Source: Deltaproteobacteria bacterium
GTDB taxonomy: Bacteria; Bdellovibrionota_F; JAHFAK01
Reading direction: 5' to 3'
Assembly: GCA_023250585.1 (NCBI GenBank)
Contig: JAHFAK010000041.1
Location: forward strand, 3,668 to 17,025
Length of the DNA: 13,358 nt
A model generated the notes under the pieces. That model worked only from the letters and a program-made list of their open reading frames with translations, was not told the DNA's origin and did not search any database. This document shows positions 6,386 to 13,237 of this stretch, piece after piece (position 1 is the stretch's first letter; each line of letters starts with the position of its first letter). Position numbers and translations under genes: made by a program.

Positions 6386-6965
6386 GAAGATAGATGAAAT
6401 AATAAAAAAACTTCTCTCCTTAAATAAAAAAATTTTTAGTCTTCTCGATTTGAAGAAATTGCTCAGCATATCGTCAGATAATACCACGTATAAAACATTA
6501 GAAAAACTCGTTACAAAGGAAATTGTTATTCGTCTCAAAAATGGAATTTATGCATGTAATCTTGCTATGCCCAATGAATTTGAGATTGCTCAGCATCTTT
6601 CAGCTCCTTCATATATTTCTTGCGAAACAGCACTCAATTTTTATGGAATACTTTCTCAGTTTCCCTATACAATAACTTCAGTGACTTTAAAAAAATCACA
6701 AAAATTTAATGTACTTCAAAAAGAGTACGACTTTGCGCATATCCAAAAAAATCTATTTTGGGGTTATTACAAAGAAGATAATTTTCTTATTGCATCCCCA
6801 GAAAAAGCCCTGCTCGATCAAATATATCTTGCTTCAAAAGGATTTCGAACGCTCGATCTGAGTGAGCTTGATTATTCAAAAATCGACAAAAAAAAATTAT
6901 ATACCTATATAAAAAAAATTAGCTATAAACCTTTTGTGCGTTATTGTAAAATGCTCAAAATATGA
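6384..6965 (+). CDS. abiEi: AbiEi-type antitoxin / transcriptional repressor of a type IV TA system
   Basis: A 193-residue protein with the layout of AbiEi antitoxins: a winged-helix N-terminal domain (about 1-57, ending in the characteristic NGIYA at 53-57), then YISCETALNFYGI (77-89) and ASPEKALLDQIY (137-148), motifs seen across the family. In characterised members the protein represses its own operon and counters the toxin without forming a stable complex with it. The start follows a consensus promoter by about 17 nt, with no ribosome site, so translation is nearly leaderless. The stop overlaps the abiEii start by 4 nt (ATGA). The coding sequence is very AT-rich, with many A and T runs, more so than the flanking housekeeping genes, which suits acquisition as a mobile defence module. 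Confidence 0.85.
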   Translation: MKIDEIIKKLLSLNKKIFSLLDLKKLLSISSDNTTYKTLEKLVTKEIVIRLKNGIYACNLAMPNEFEIAQHLSAPSYISCETALNFYGILSQFPYTITSVTLKKSQKFNVLQKEYDFAHIQKNLFWGYYKEDNFLIASPEKALLDQIYLASKGFRTLDLSELDYSKIDKKKLYTYIKKISYKPFVRYCKMLKI

Positions 6966-7732
6966 TTACACAAGAACAAATAAAAGAGCTTGCAAAAAAA
7001 TTTCAGATCGATGAATTTTCAATTATGAGAGAATATATTCAGCTTCTTTTTCTCAAATATCTCTATGAACAGAAAAAAAGTGAAAACATATTCTTTAAAG
7101 GCGGAACTGCTATACACTTACTCTATCATTCATTTCGTTTTTCTGAAGATTTAGATTTTACTGCATTAGAGATCCCACAAAAAATTGAAAAATTAATTAA
7201 TGAAATCATGATTCGCCTTGAAAAAGAGATCGGAGATTTGAGTCTCTCTGATAATGCTTCTAAGGACAATAGTTTATCAAAAACAATCAAATATCAAGGT
7301 GGTTTTAAATATCCGTTAACTATAAGACTTGATTTCTCATTTCGTGAAAAGCCGCTGACTCGTGTAATGAGCCCTCTCGAAACTGCATTTCCTATCTTAC
7401 CGTATCCACTAGTTGTTCACATTGATAGCGAGGAACTAATGGCAGAAAAAGTTCGCGCACTCATTATGCGAAAAAAAGGCAGAGACCTCTTTGATCTATG
7501 GTTTCTCCTTTCAAAAAATATTCTCATACGAGAAGATTTCATGGATAGCAAAATGAACTATTACAAAAAAAAGTATACCGTTAAAGATGTTATTACTGCT
7601 ATTAATACTTTTGATGTTAAAGAAGTTGAAAGAGATTTAGGAAAATTCCTTCCGAAAAATTACCGATCCATTATTAAAGATTTTAAACAAAAGGTTTTAG
7701 AAAAAATGAATGCATTCAATAAATTGTCCTAA
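6962..7732 (+). CDS. abiEii: AbiEii-type nucleotidyltransferase toxin
   Basis: A 256-residue protein of the AbiEii/toxin nucleotidyltransferase family. Visible motifs are GGTA (47-50) followed by SEDLDF (61-66, with metal-binding D63 and D65), a third acidic residue D124 in IRLDFS, EELMAEKVRAL (157-167, K163) and RDLFDLW (174-180). Characterised members are bacteriostatic; related MenT toxins add nucleotides to tRNA acceptor ends. All catalytic residues appear intact, so the toxin is probably active. Translation is coupled to the antitoxin through the ATGA overlap, and there is no separate ribosome site. The gene is convergent with rimI. AbiE pairs provide phage abortive infection or stabilise DNA; which applies here is unknown. 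Confidence 0.88.
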   Translation: MITQEQIKELAKKFQIDEFSIMREYIQLLFLKYLYEQKKSENIFFKGGTAIHLLYHSFRFSEDLDFTALEIPQKIEKLINEIMIRLEKEIGDLSLSDNASKDNSLSKTIKYQGGFKYPLTIRLDFSFREKPLTRVMSPLETAFPILPYPLVVHIDSEELMAEKVRALIMRKKGRDLFDLWFLLSKNILIREDFMDSKMNYYKKKYTVKDVITAINTFDVKEVERDLGKFLPKNYRSIIKDFKQKVLEKMNAFNKLS

Positions 7733-7765
7733 GAGAAAGGTGTGACGCTACTGGCAGTCCATTCG

Positions 7766-7810
7766 GGTACAGGCATATTTATGTACCAAGGGTTGTAGGA
7801 GAAGATCCTA
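7766..7810. other. Small hairpins in the abiEii-rimI gap
   Basis: The 81-bp gap between the convergent genes holds GGTACA/TGTACC (7766-7771 and 7782-7787, 10-nt loop) and TAGGA/TCCTA (7796-7800 and 7806-7810, 5-nt loop). Neither is followed by a T-run in the right orientation, so a role as a rho-independent terminator is weak. Confidence 0.2.
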
Positions 7811-7813
7811 TAG

Positions 7814-8260
7814 TCATACAAAAAAATACCTCATCGTTAATGCATCATCACCGTTTACATAATACTTTGGACGCTTACTATATATTTCATAGCCTTGCTT
7901 TATATAAAAATGAATTGCTTGTACGTTATGCTCATTGACTTCAAGAAAGGCGGTTTTTACTTTCTGATTCCGCGCGAAGGTGTGTACATGAGTAAGGAGC
8001 ATCTGTCCATATCCCTTACTTTGAAATTCCTGAGCAACTGCAATATTCAAAATTGTCACTTCATCTTCAATAAGTAAAAATAAAACATATCCAAATATGA
8101 TCGTATCGCATTTCAAAATACTACTATACGAATACACAGCATCGAACGTTTTCAAGAAATTATCTTTTGACCACGGAGTAGGACTGACTGAACTTTCAAT
8201 TGCATACACCGCATCGATATCTTCTTTGCTCATTTTTTGAATGTGGAGTTGCATATTCAT
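7814..8260 (-). CDS. rimI: RimI-type ribosomal-protein N-alpha-acetyltransferase (GNAT)
   Basis: A 148-residue single-domain GNAT enzyme that would transfer acetyl from acetyl-CoA to a protein N-terminus, in the family that acetylates ribosomal protein S18. Visible features are the N-terminal EDIDAVYAIE and PWSKDNF segments, DEVTILNIAVAQEFQSKGYG (core strand plus the Q-x2-G-x-G acetyl-CoA loop), FLEVNEHNVQAIHFYIKQGYE, and a C-terminal YY-x2-G-DAL-x-M, all typical of RimI. Length is normal. The start codon overlaps the stop of the upstream SurA-N-like gene by 4 nt (ATGA), so the two are translationally coupled, an unusual partnering. Substrate assignment is by family similarity only. Confidence 0.85.
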   Translation of the reverse strand: MNMQLHIQKMSKEDIDAVYAIESSVSPTPWSKDNFLKTFDAVYSYSSILKCDTIIFGYVLFLLIEDEVTILNIAVAQEFQSKGYGQMLLTHVHTFARNQKVKTAFLEVNEHNVQAIHFYIKQGYEIYSKRPKYYVNGDDALTMRYFFV

Positions 8261-8823
8261 ACCCGTGGCTCGCTTTGAACGGGATACGTAATGCTATATT
8301 TTTTATGCATACCCTCATATACTTCTCCTAGTTTTTTTTGTTCTTCATCCTTGAGAGACGCAAAAATATCTATCCGATAAATATCTAAAATGTACCCTCG
8401 CGCTGTATAAAGGGTAGTAAGAATTTTTTTAATAGTCTCATCATTGAGATCGAGTTTTTTGAAAAACGAATCACTCAAATCTTGTGATACAAATTTAGTG
8501 TTAAATTCTTGAATATATTTTTGTAATGTTATCCGCGAAATTTTCTTAGCAAATTTTAATTTTACGGTGTCCTGATATATAAGATAGATATCCAAAATAC
8601 GTTGTAGAGATTCAGATGAATAAGCATAGTCATTAAGAAAATTGAGTGTCTTTACTTTTTCTGATCGTAATACGTGTACTATACATGTATACGTTTTCAC
8701 ATCATATGCGGTAAATACACGATTTTCTAGGCGAGCAACAATTTGATTCGTAAAAGAATATGATGTAGTTACAAAAAAGACCGTTACTAAAAAAACCCTT
8801 AATCTTATCTGCATACTACGCAT
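8257..8823 (-). CDS. Secreted protein resembling the SurA N-terminal chaperone domain
   Basis: A 188-residue protein with an N-terminal signal peptide (basic MRSMQIRLR, hydrophobic FLVTVFFV, likely cleavage after about residue 23). The mature part opens with NQIVARLENRVFTAYDV, the pattern of SurA/peptidyl-prolyl isomerase-like proteins (IVA-x-V-N-x-x-x-I-T-x-x-D), followed by amphipathic helices (ILDIYLIYQDTVKLKF, then RITLQKYIQEF). No parvulin isomerase domain follows, so it is a chaperone-domain-only form or a diverged relative. A periplasmic role with outer-membrane protein clients is inference. There is no ribosome site. The ATG lies 1 nt after the stop of a short open stretch that may be the true end of the upstream gene. 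It overlaps rimI by 4 nt. Confidence 0.6.
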   Translation of the reverse strand: MRSMQIRLRVFLVTVFFVTTSYSFTNQIVARLENRVFTAYDVKTYTCIVHVLRSEKVKTLNFLNDYAYSSESLQRILDIYLIYQDTVKLKFAKKISRITLQKYIQEFNTKFVSQDLSDSFFKKLDLNDETIKKILTTLYTARGYILDIYRIDIFASLKDEEQKKLGEVYEGMHKKYSITYPVQSEPRV

Positions 8824-8907
8824 ATTATGAGACTGTCACATTATTTTCAAGAATGATCTGTAATGGCTCAGTAAATGGGGGAGTTAGGGGATAAGCATGA
8901 TCTATGG

Positions 8908-10200
8908 TTATCGGCCATGTCTTTCGTCATAATCGGCGATCATGTATTCTTTTAAGGCATCAAAGATTGAGATACTTTTTCCTTGCGCGATATTTTCAAT
9001 GTTTCTATAGTTGCTTAAAGCATCAGATGATCCAAAAAGGTGATCGTTGGAAGAATCACCTTGTATGGTAATCGGTATGCCCATTTTTTTTAGTTGTTGC
9101 AGAAACTTATCGGGCACCTTATCCCGTATATATACCTCACGAAAACGTATAAATTCAATTAGTGTTACAAGACCTTGCGTAAGCACGGGATTTTTATTTT
9201 GTCGACATTCATTTACAAGATTAGGTTTTGTAATTTCAAGTCGCTTCATGAGCTCCGCTAATCTTTCAGATGCTTCAGCTGCTACACCATAGCGATACAG
9301 CATATTAATTATCTCAGCAGTATCTGTAAATAATGGTTGGCCACCGACGAGTGGATTCCTTATGATCATTTTCTCGATTGCAAGTGCTTGCAGCATTCTT
9401 TCATTGATAGCAGGGAATTCGACTAATGCACCTAAAACTGCAGGGTCTCCTACAACAAGATAATTTCCTTCAGCATGAGGAATCAGTACATAGGGAATGT
9501 GGAGTTGAAAAAGCTTATGTTGTCTTTCTGTATCACCATAGATAATCAAAGCATGCTGTTTAAAATCGAGAAGCTGTGGTGATTTAATTACCCACCCCGT
9601 TTTTCCTTCAAGATTTTGAACGAAAGCAAAAGCACCTCGATCATCCAAAAGTTCTACCACTTGAGATTGAGTCCGCATTTCCGTAGCATCTCTGGGGGTG
9701 TTCCATGATTGCCTTTCCCAAACTTTCAAAATCATCGGAGAATGAGATTCTTTTGCTTTCGAGAAATTTCCATCAATAACGATACGATAGAAATCTCTCT
9801 GGTATACACCTTCAGGTAGTATGAGTGTTCTTCCCTTCGTCAGATTCTTCAAGTAATACGTCTTATTTCCTCGATCATCAGAAGTTACTCGAGCCAGCAC
9901 TAAGATATCAATGATCGGGTCATTAAGTAATTCTAATGCTTCTCCATAATTAATATATACGACTATTTCTCTCTTTTTCATTTCCCGCAATGTTTCGAGC
10001 CTTATAAAATGAGCATTACCGTATTCGCTAATAATTTTTTCAATTTTTCGCGAAACAAGGGGATTCAGACTTTCTTTTGGGCTCCCTGAGTTATAAAACC
10101 TACTCATAAAAGAAAAAATATTGCAGGGAATAAGCGAGTACGCAGGTGTAGTAATACTTACCATCAAAAAAATTATCATCTTGAAAGAAATTCGGTCCAT
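8908..10200 (-). CDS. Secreted protein of unknown function with SH3-like segment
   Basis: I do not recognise the family. From the ATG at 10200 the product is 430 residues and begins with a signal peptide (MDRISFK, then IIFLMVSITTPAYS, cleavage near residue 22). The frame stays open to an ATG at 10263, but that start overlaps serS and would bury the signal peptide, so I prefer 10200; GGGAG lies 10 nt upstream. Residues about 179-207 (VVELLDDRGAFAFVQ, then EGKTGWV) look like a bacterial SH3-type fold, which often binds cell-wall peptides. The C-terminal half is helical and charged. The gene is divergent from serS, 36 bp away, and heads the SurA-N-like/rimI cluster. Its apparent stop at 8910-8908 may result from a frameshift, because another frame continues to 8825 and ends 1 nt before the next gene. 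Confidence 0.7.
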   Translation of the reverse strand: MDRISFKMIIFLMVSITTPAYSLIPCNIFSFMSRFYNSGSPKESLNPLVSRKIEKIISEYGNAHFIRLETLREMKKREIVVYINYGEALELLNDPIIDILVLARVTSDDRGNKTYYLKNLTKGRTLILPEGVYQRDFYRIVIDGNFSKAKESHSPMILKVWERQSWNTPRDATEMRTQSQVVELLDDRGAFAFVQNLEGKTGWVIKSPQLLDFKQHALIIYGDTERQHKLFQLHIPYVLIPHAEGNYLVVGDPAVLGALVEFPAINERMLQALAIEKMIIRNPLVGGQPLFTDTAEIINMLYRYGVAAEASERLAELMKRLEITKPNLVNECRQNKNPVLTQGLVTLIEFIRFREVYIRDKVPDKFLQQLKKMGIPITIQGDSSNDHLFGSSDALSNYRNIENIAQGKSISIFDALKEYMIADYDERHGR

Positions 10201-10209
10201 GGCTAATAT
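10181..10209 (+). promoter_or_regulatory. serS promoter
   Basis: TTGAAA at 10181-10186 and TAATAT at 10204-10209 are separated by 17 nt, with a predicted start near 10216 and a leader of about 20 nt carrying AAGGAG (10225-10230). It lies inside the signal-peptide region of the divergent gene. There is no space for a T-box leader. Confidence 0.55.
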
Positions 10210-10236
10210 ACTCCCACTAAATATAAGGAGACCTCT

Positions 10237-11508
10237 ATGCTTGATATCCACTATATTCGGCATAATATAGACAAAATTAAAAAAGGCGCAAGTATTAAAG
10301 GCTTTGCGGTAGATCTTGACCTAATTATCGTTCTCGACGATAAGAAACGAGAACTACTTTATACCATTGAAAATATTCGTGCCCAGCGTAACCAAAATGC
10401 AAAAGCTCTGCCAAAGCTTACGAATACGGAAAGAGCAGATGCCATTCAGAAAGGAAAAGAACTAAAAGAAGCATTAACAAAAGAAGAAGCATCTCTAGCT
10501 ACTATTGATGCCGAGCTCAAAGAACTTCTGTTATATGTACCGAATCCCCCTCTTGATGGAATTCCTGCAGGTAAGGATGATCGAGATAATGTTGAAATAA
10601 AAAAATGGGGGCATATTCCTCAATTTGAATTTCAACCAAAATCACATGATGAGTTAGGAGAGCTACTCGATATTATTGATGTAAATCAATCTGCAAAATT
10701 TGCAGGTAGTCGTACGTATATTCTTAAAAATGAAGGCGCCTTACTTGAACATGCGGTAACAAGATTTGCGGTTGATCACATCTTAAAAAAAGGCTTTGAG
10801 CTTTTTTCCATTCCTGTCATCGTACGGGATGAGGCAATGATTGGCACAGGCTTTTTTCCACTTGGTAAAGAAGACACCTATACGATGGAAAAAGATGCTC
10901 TGTATCTTATTGGGACGAGCGAAGTATCCCTTGTATCATATTATTCGAATGAAATTTTAGATGTGAAAAATCTTCCCAAAAAATCAGTTACTCTTTCAAC
11001 GTGCTTCAGACGTGAAGCAGGCACATATGGAAAAGATACAAAAGGCCTCTACCGTGTTCATCAATTCCAAAAAGTAGAACAGGTAATTATCTGCAAAAAT
11101 GACATCAATGTTTCAGAAACAATGCATACGTTACTACTTCAAAATTCAGAAGAAATTCTTCAAGCTTTAGGCATTCCTTATCGTGTTGCTCTTGCATGTG
11201 GAGCTGAAACAGGACTAGGCCAAGTAAAGAAAAATGAAATTGAATCATGGATGCCAAGCCGTAATGCCTATGCGGAAACTCATTCATGCTCGAGTCTCCA
11301 TGAGTTTCAGGCACGTCGTTCAAATATTCGTTATCGAGATGAAGAGGGGAAAATTCATTTTGTTCATACACTTAATAATACAGCAATTGCCTCTCCACGC
11401 ATTTTGATTCCGCTTCTTGAACTCAATCAAAATAAAGACGGGAGCGTGAATATACCAAAAGTTTTACAGCCATATATGAATGGAATATCCATGATCAAAA
11501 AAAAGTAG
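10237..11508 (+). CDS. serS: Serine--tRNA ligase
   Basis: A 423-residue class II aminoacyl-tRNA synthetase that charges tRNA-Ser (and tRNA-Sec where present). The N-terminal tRNA-binding coiled-coil arm spans about 30-100. The catalytic domain shows the serine-binding TSE motif in LIGTSEVSL (224-232), motif 2 around FRREAGTYGKDTKGLYRVHQF (257-277; R258, R259 and R273 region), and motif 3 NNTAIASPRILIPLLE (380-395, with R388). Motif 3 reads ASPR where many bacteria have AVGR, a variant within the family. AAGGAG sits 6 nt before the ATG. pruA begins 18 nt after the stop, suggesting co-transcription. Confidence 0.97.
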   Translation: MLDIHYIRHNIDKIKKGASIKGFAVDLDLIIVLDDKKRELLYTIENIRAQRNQNAKALPKLTNTERADAIQKGKELKEALTKEEASLATIDAELKELLLYVPNPPLDGIPAGKDDRDNVEIKKWGHIPQFEFQPKSHDELGELLDIIDVNQSAKFAGSRTYILKNEGALLEHAVTRFAVDHILKKGFELFSIPVIVRDEAMIGTGFFPLGKEDTYTMEKDALYLIGTSEVSLVSYYSNEILDVKNLPKKSVTLSTCFRREAGTYGKDTKGLYRVHQFQKVEQVIICKNDINVSETMHTLLLQNSEEILQALGIPYRVALACGAETGLGQVKKNEIESWMPSRNAYAETHSCSSLHEFQARRSNIRYRDEEGKIHFVHTLNNTAIASPRILIPLLELNQNKDGSVNIPKVLQPYMNGISMIKKK

Positions 11509-11525
11509 GAGCATATAGGAGCATA
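11506..11525 (+). repeat. Perfect 10-bp tandem duplication giving two Shine-Dalgarno sites before pruA
   Basis: TAGGAGCATA occurs twice head to tail (11506-11515 and 11516-11525). The first copy supplies the serS stop codon (TAG) and one AGGAG; the second supplies the AGGAG 5 nt before the pruA ATG. A recent duplication is the simplest explanation. Confidence 0.85.
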
Positions 11526-11526
11526 C

Positions 11527-13098
11527 ATGAATACTTTTACCAATGAGCCATTAACTGATTTTTCTAAAGCCGAGAATAAAAATAAAATGCTTGCTGCTTT
11601 AGAAAAAGTCTCCCATGAATGTGGAAAAACATATCCCTTAATTATTAATGGCGAAGAAATAATGACCAAGGCTACAATTCAATCTATTAATCCATCGAAT
11701 GTTGACCAAACAATTGGCATAGTGTCCAAAGCCTCGAAGCATGAAGCAGAGAAAGCACTTGAAGCAGCATATAATACGTTTACTCTTTGTGCAGACTGGA
11801 AAAGCACGACACCTAAAATTCGCGCGGACTACTGTTTTAAAGCCGCTCAACGCCTTCAAGAACAACGCTTTGAGTTTGCTGCATGGATGACATATGAAGT
11901 TGGAAAAAATTGGGCAGAGGCAGATGCTGATGTTGCTGAAGCAATTGATTTTTTAAATTTCTATGGTCATGAGGCAATTCGCTTTGGCAAAGGTGGAGAT
12001 GTACTTCAATATCCCGGCGAAAAAAATGAGTTAGTATACATTCCTCTTGGTGTTTGTGTAGTAATTCCACCGTGGAACTTTCCATTGGCAATTCTTGTTG
12101 GAATGACAAGTGCTGCGTTTGTAACAGGCAATACAGTTGTCCTCAAACCTTCATCAGAAACACCGGTTATCGCTTACAAATTTGTCAAGCTTCTTGAAGA
12201 AATTGGACTTCCCCCGGGAGTGGTTAATTATGTTCCTGGCTCTGGCAGTGAAGTGGGAGATTATCTTGTTACGCATCCAAAAACACGAATGATTGCCTTT
12301 ACGGGTAGTAAAGATGTTGGCCTTCATATTAATGAACTTGCGGCTAAAACCGCTCCGACACAAAAATGGATTAAACGAGTTATTGTTGAGATGGGAGGCA
12401 AAGACACTATTATTGTTGATAAAGACTGTAATTTTGAAAGTGCAGTCGATGGCGTTATTGCTTCGGCATTTGGTTTTTCTGGTCAGAAGTGCAGCGCGTG
12501 TTCACGCGTGGTTATTGATGAATCACTTTACGACAAATTTATTGAGCAACTTGTACAAAAAGCCAAAACAATAACCATAGATGAAGCACAAAAAAATCCA
12601 CCTATGGGCCCTGTCAGTTCAAAACAAGCATTCACGTCGATCCTGAATTACATAGAAATTGGGAAAAAAGAAGGAGAGCTTGTTCTTGGCGGAAAAAAAA
12701 TTGAAAAAAACGGTTATTATATTGAACCAACAATTATAAAAGATGTTTCCCCAACAGCACGAATTGCACAAGAAGAAATATTTGGGCCAGTGCTTGCATG
12801 TATTAAATCTAAGAGTTTTGATGAATCACTCGCTATTGTAAATAATACAATGTACGGACTCACCGGCGCTGTGTATTCAAATAATAAAAAAAATCTCGAT
12901 AAAGCAAAACATGAATTCTATATCGGAAATCTCTATCTCAATCGAAAATGTACCGGCGCTCTTGTAGGAGTTCACCCATTCGGAGGCTTCAATATGTCCG
13001 GCACTGATTCCAAGGCCGGTGGCAATGACTATCTCCTCCTCTTTCTCCAAGCAAAATCCATTGCAGAAAAAGAAAACGTGCCCGGCAACTCTCGGTAA
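11527..13098 (+). CDS. pruA: L-glutamate gamma-semialdehyde (1-pyrroline-5-carboxylate) dehydrogenase
   Basis: A 523-residue aldehyde dehydrogenase of the RocA/P5CDH group, which oxidises glutamate semialdehyde (from proline or arginine breakdown) to glutamate with NAD+. Visible are the PPWNFPLAI loop (N184), K207 in LKPSSETP, the general base E288 in VEMGGKD, the catalytic C322 in GQKCSACSR, EEIFGPVLA (416-424), and a C-terminal FGGFNMSGTDSKAGG then LQAKSIAEK typical of P5CDH rather than generic aldehyde dehydrogenases. The final residues ENVPGNSR are encoded by a GC-rich repeat that overlaps the gene end, so the native terminus was probably near residue 515. No proline dehydrogenase gene is in the window. 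It appears co-transcribed with serS and is preceded by a duplicated ribosome site. Confidence 0.95.
   Translation: MNTFTNEPLTDFSKAENKNKMLAALEKVSHECGKTYPLIINGEEIMTKATIQSINPSNVDQTIGIVSKASKHEAEKALEAAYNTFTLCADWKSTTPKIRADYCFKAAQRLQEQRFEFAAWMTYEVGKNWAEADADVAEAIDFLNFYGHEAIRFGKGGDVLQYPGEKNELVYIPLGVCVVIPPWNFPLAILVGMTSAAFVTGNTVVLKPSSETPVIAYKFVKLLEEIGLPPGVVNYVPGSGSEVGDYLVTHPKTRMIAFTGSKDVGLHINELAAKTAPTQKWIKRVIVEMGGKDTIIVDKDCNFESAVDGVIASAFGFSGQKCSACSRVVIDESLYDKFIEQLVQKAKTITIDEAQKNPPMGPVSSKQAFTSILNYIEIGKKEGELVLGGKKIEKNGYYIEPTIIKDVSPTARIAQEEIFGPVLACIKSKSFDESLAIVNNTMYGLTGAVYSNNKKNLDKAKHEFYIGNLYLNRKCTGALVGVHPFGGFNMSGTDSKAGGNDYLLLFLQAKSIAEKENVPGNSR
13075..13096 (+). repeat. Truncated REP-like unit fused to the 3' end of pruA
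   Basis: AACGTGCCCGGCAACTCTCGG plus T matches positions 13112-13133 at 21 of 22 bases (one C/T difference). It lacks the left GACCGA arm and supplies the last pruA codons; the pruA stop begins at its final base. Confidence 0.8.
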
Positions 13099-13105
13099 GT
13101 TTTCA

Positions 13106-13134
13106 GACCGAAACGTGCCCGGCAACTTTCGGTC
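13106..13134 (+). repeat. REP-like 29-nt palindromic unit, forward copy
   Basis: Perfect outer arms GACCGAAA and TTTCGGTC flank an inner TGCC-C-GGCA core, with two unpaired positions on each side. It is exactly repeated in inverted orientation at 13209-13237. Confidence 0.85.
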
Positions 13135-13208
13135 CATTTTCCGACCAAACGGTACACCTCATTGTAAATCATCTTTGAAATATGGGGGTACCTTTTTGTC
13201 GATTTTGC

Positions 13209-13237
13209 GACCGAAAGTTGCCGGGCACGTTTCGGTC
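13209..13237 (-). repeat. REP-like 29-nt palindromic unit, inverted copy
   Basis: Exact reverse complement of 13106-13134. Its last base (13237) is also the last base of the stop codon of the minus-strand gene entering from the right. Confidence 0.85.

Larger units (their letters stand above)
13075..13237. repeat. REP/BIME-like (REPIN-like) inverted repeat cluster
   Basis: A GC-rich cluster lying in AT-rich DNA between convergent gene ends. It holds two exact inverted copies of a 29-nt palindromic unit (13106-13134 and 13209-13237), a 22-nt truncated copy at 13075-13096 in direct orientation to the first with a 37-nt period, and two decayed copies facing each other (about 13143-13160 and 13184-13200, each containing GGTAC). 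The arms 13106-13155 and 13188-13237 match in inverted orientation at about 41 of 50 positions around a 32-nt loop. Units are separated by 8-9 nt AT-rich linkers. This is the architecture of REP sequences paired into BIMEs/REPINs. It may also terminate transcription from both sides, but no clear T-run follows a stem. Confidence 0.75.

Noticed and set aside
10201-10236. T-box leader for serS
   Set aside because: The leader is about 20 nt from a good promoter to the ATG; no T-box structure is possible.
10201-10263. Upstream ATG extending the unknown secreted protein by 21 residues
   Set aside because: It would overlap serS and its ribosome site and place extra residues before a clear signal peptide; the start at 10200 is better.
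13075-13237. CRISPR-like appearance of regularly spaced repeats
   Set aside because: The linkers are only 8-9 nt, the units are in both orientations, and there are too few copies; a REP/BIME structure explains it better.
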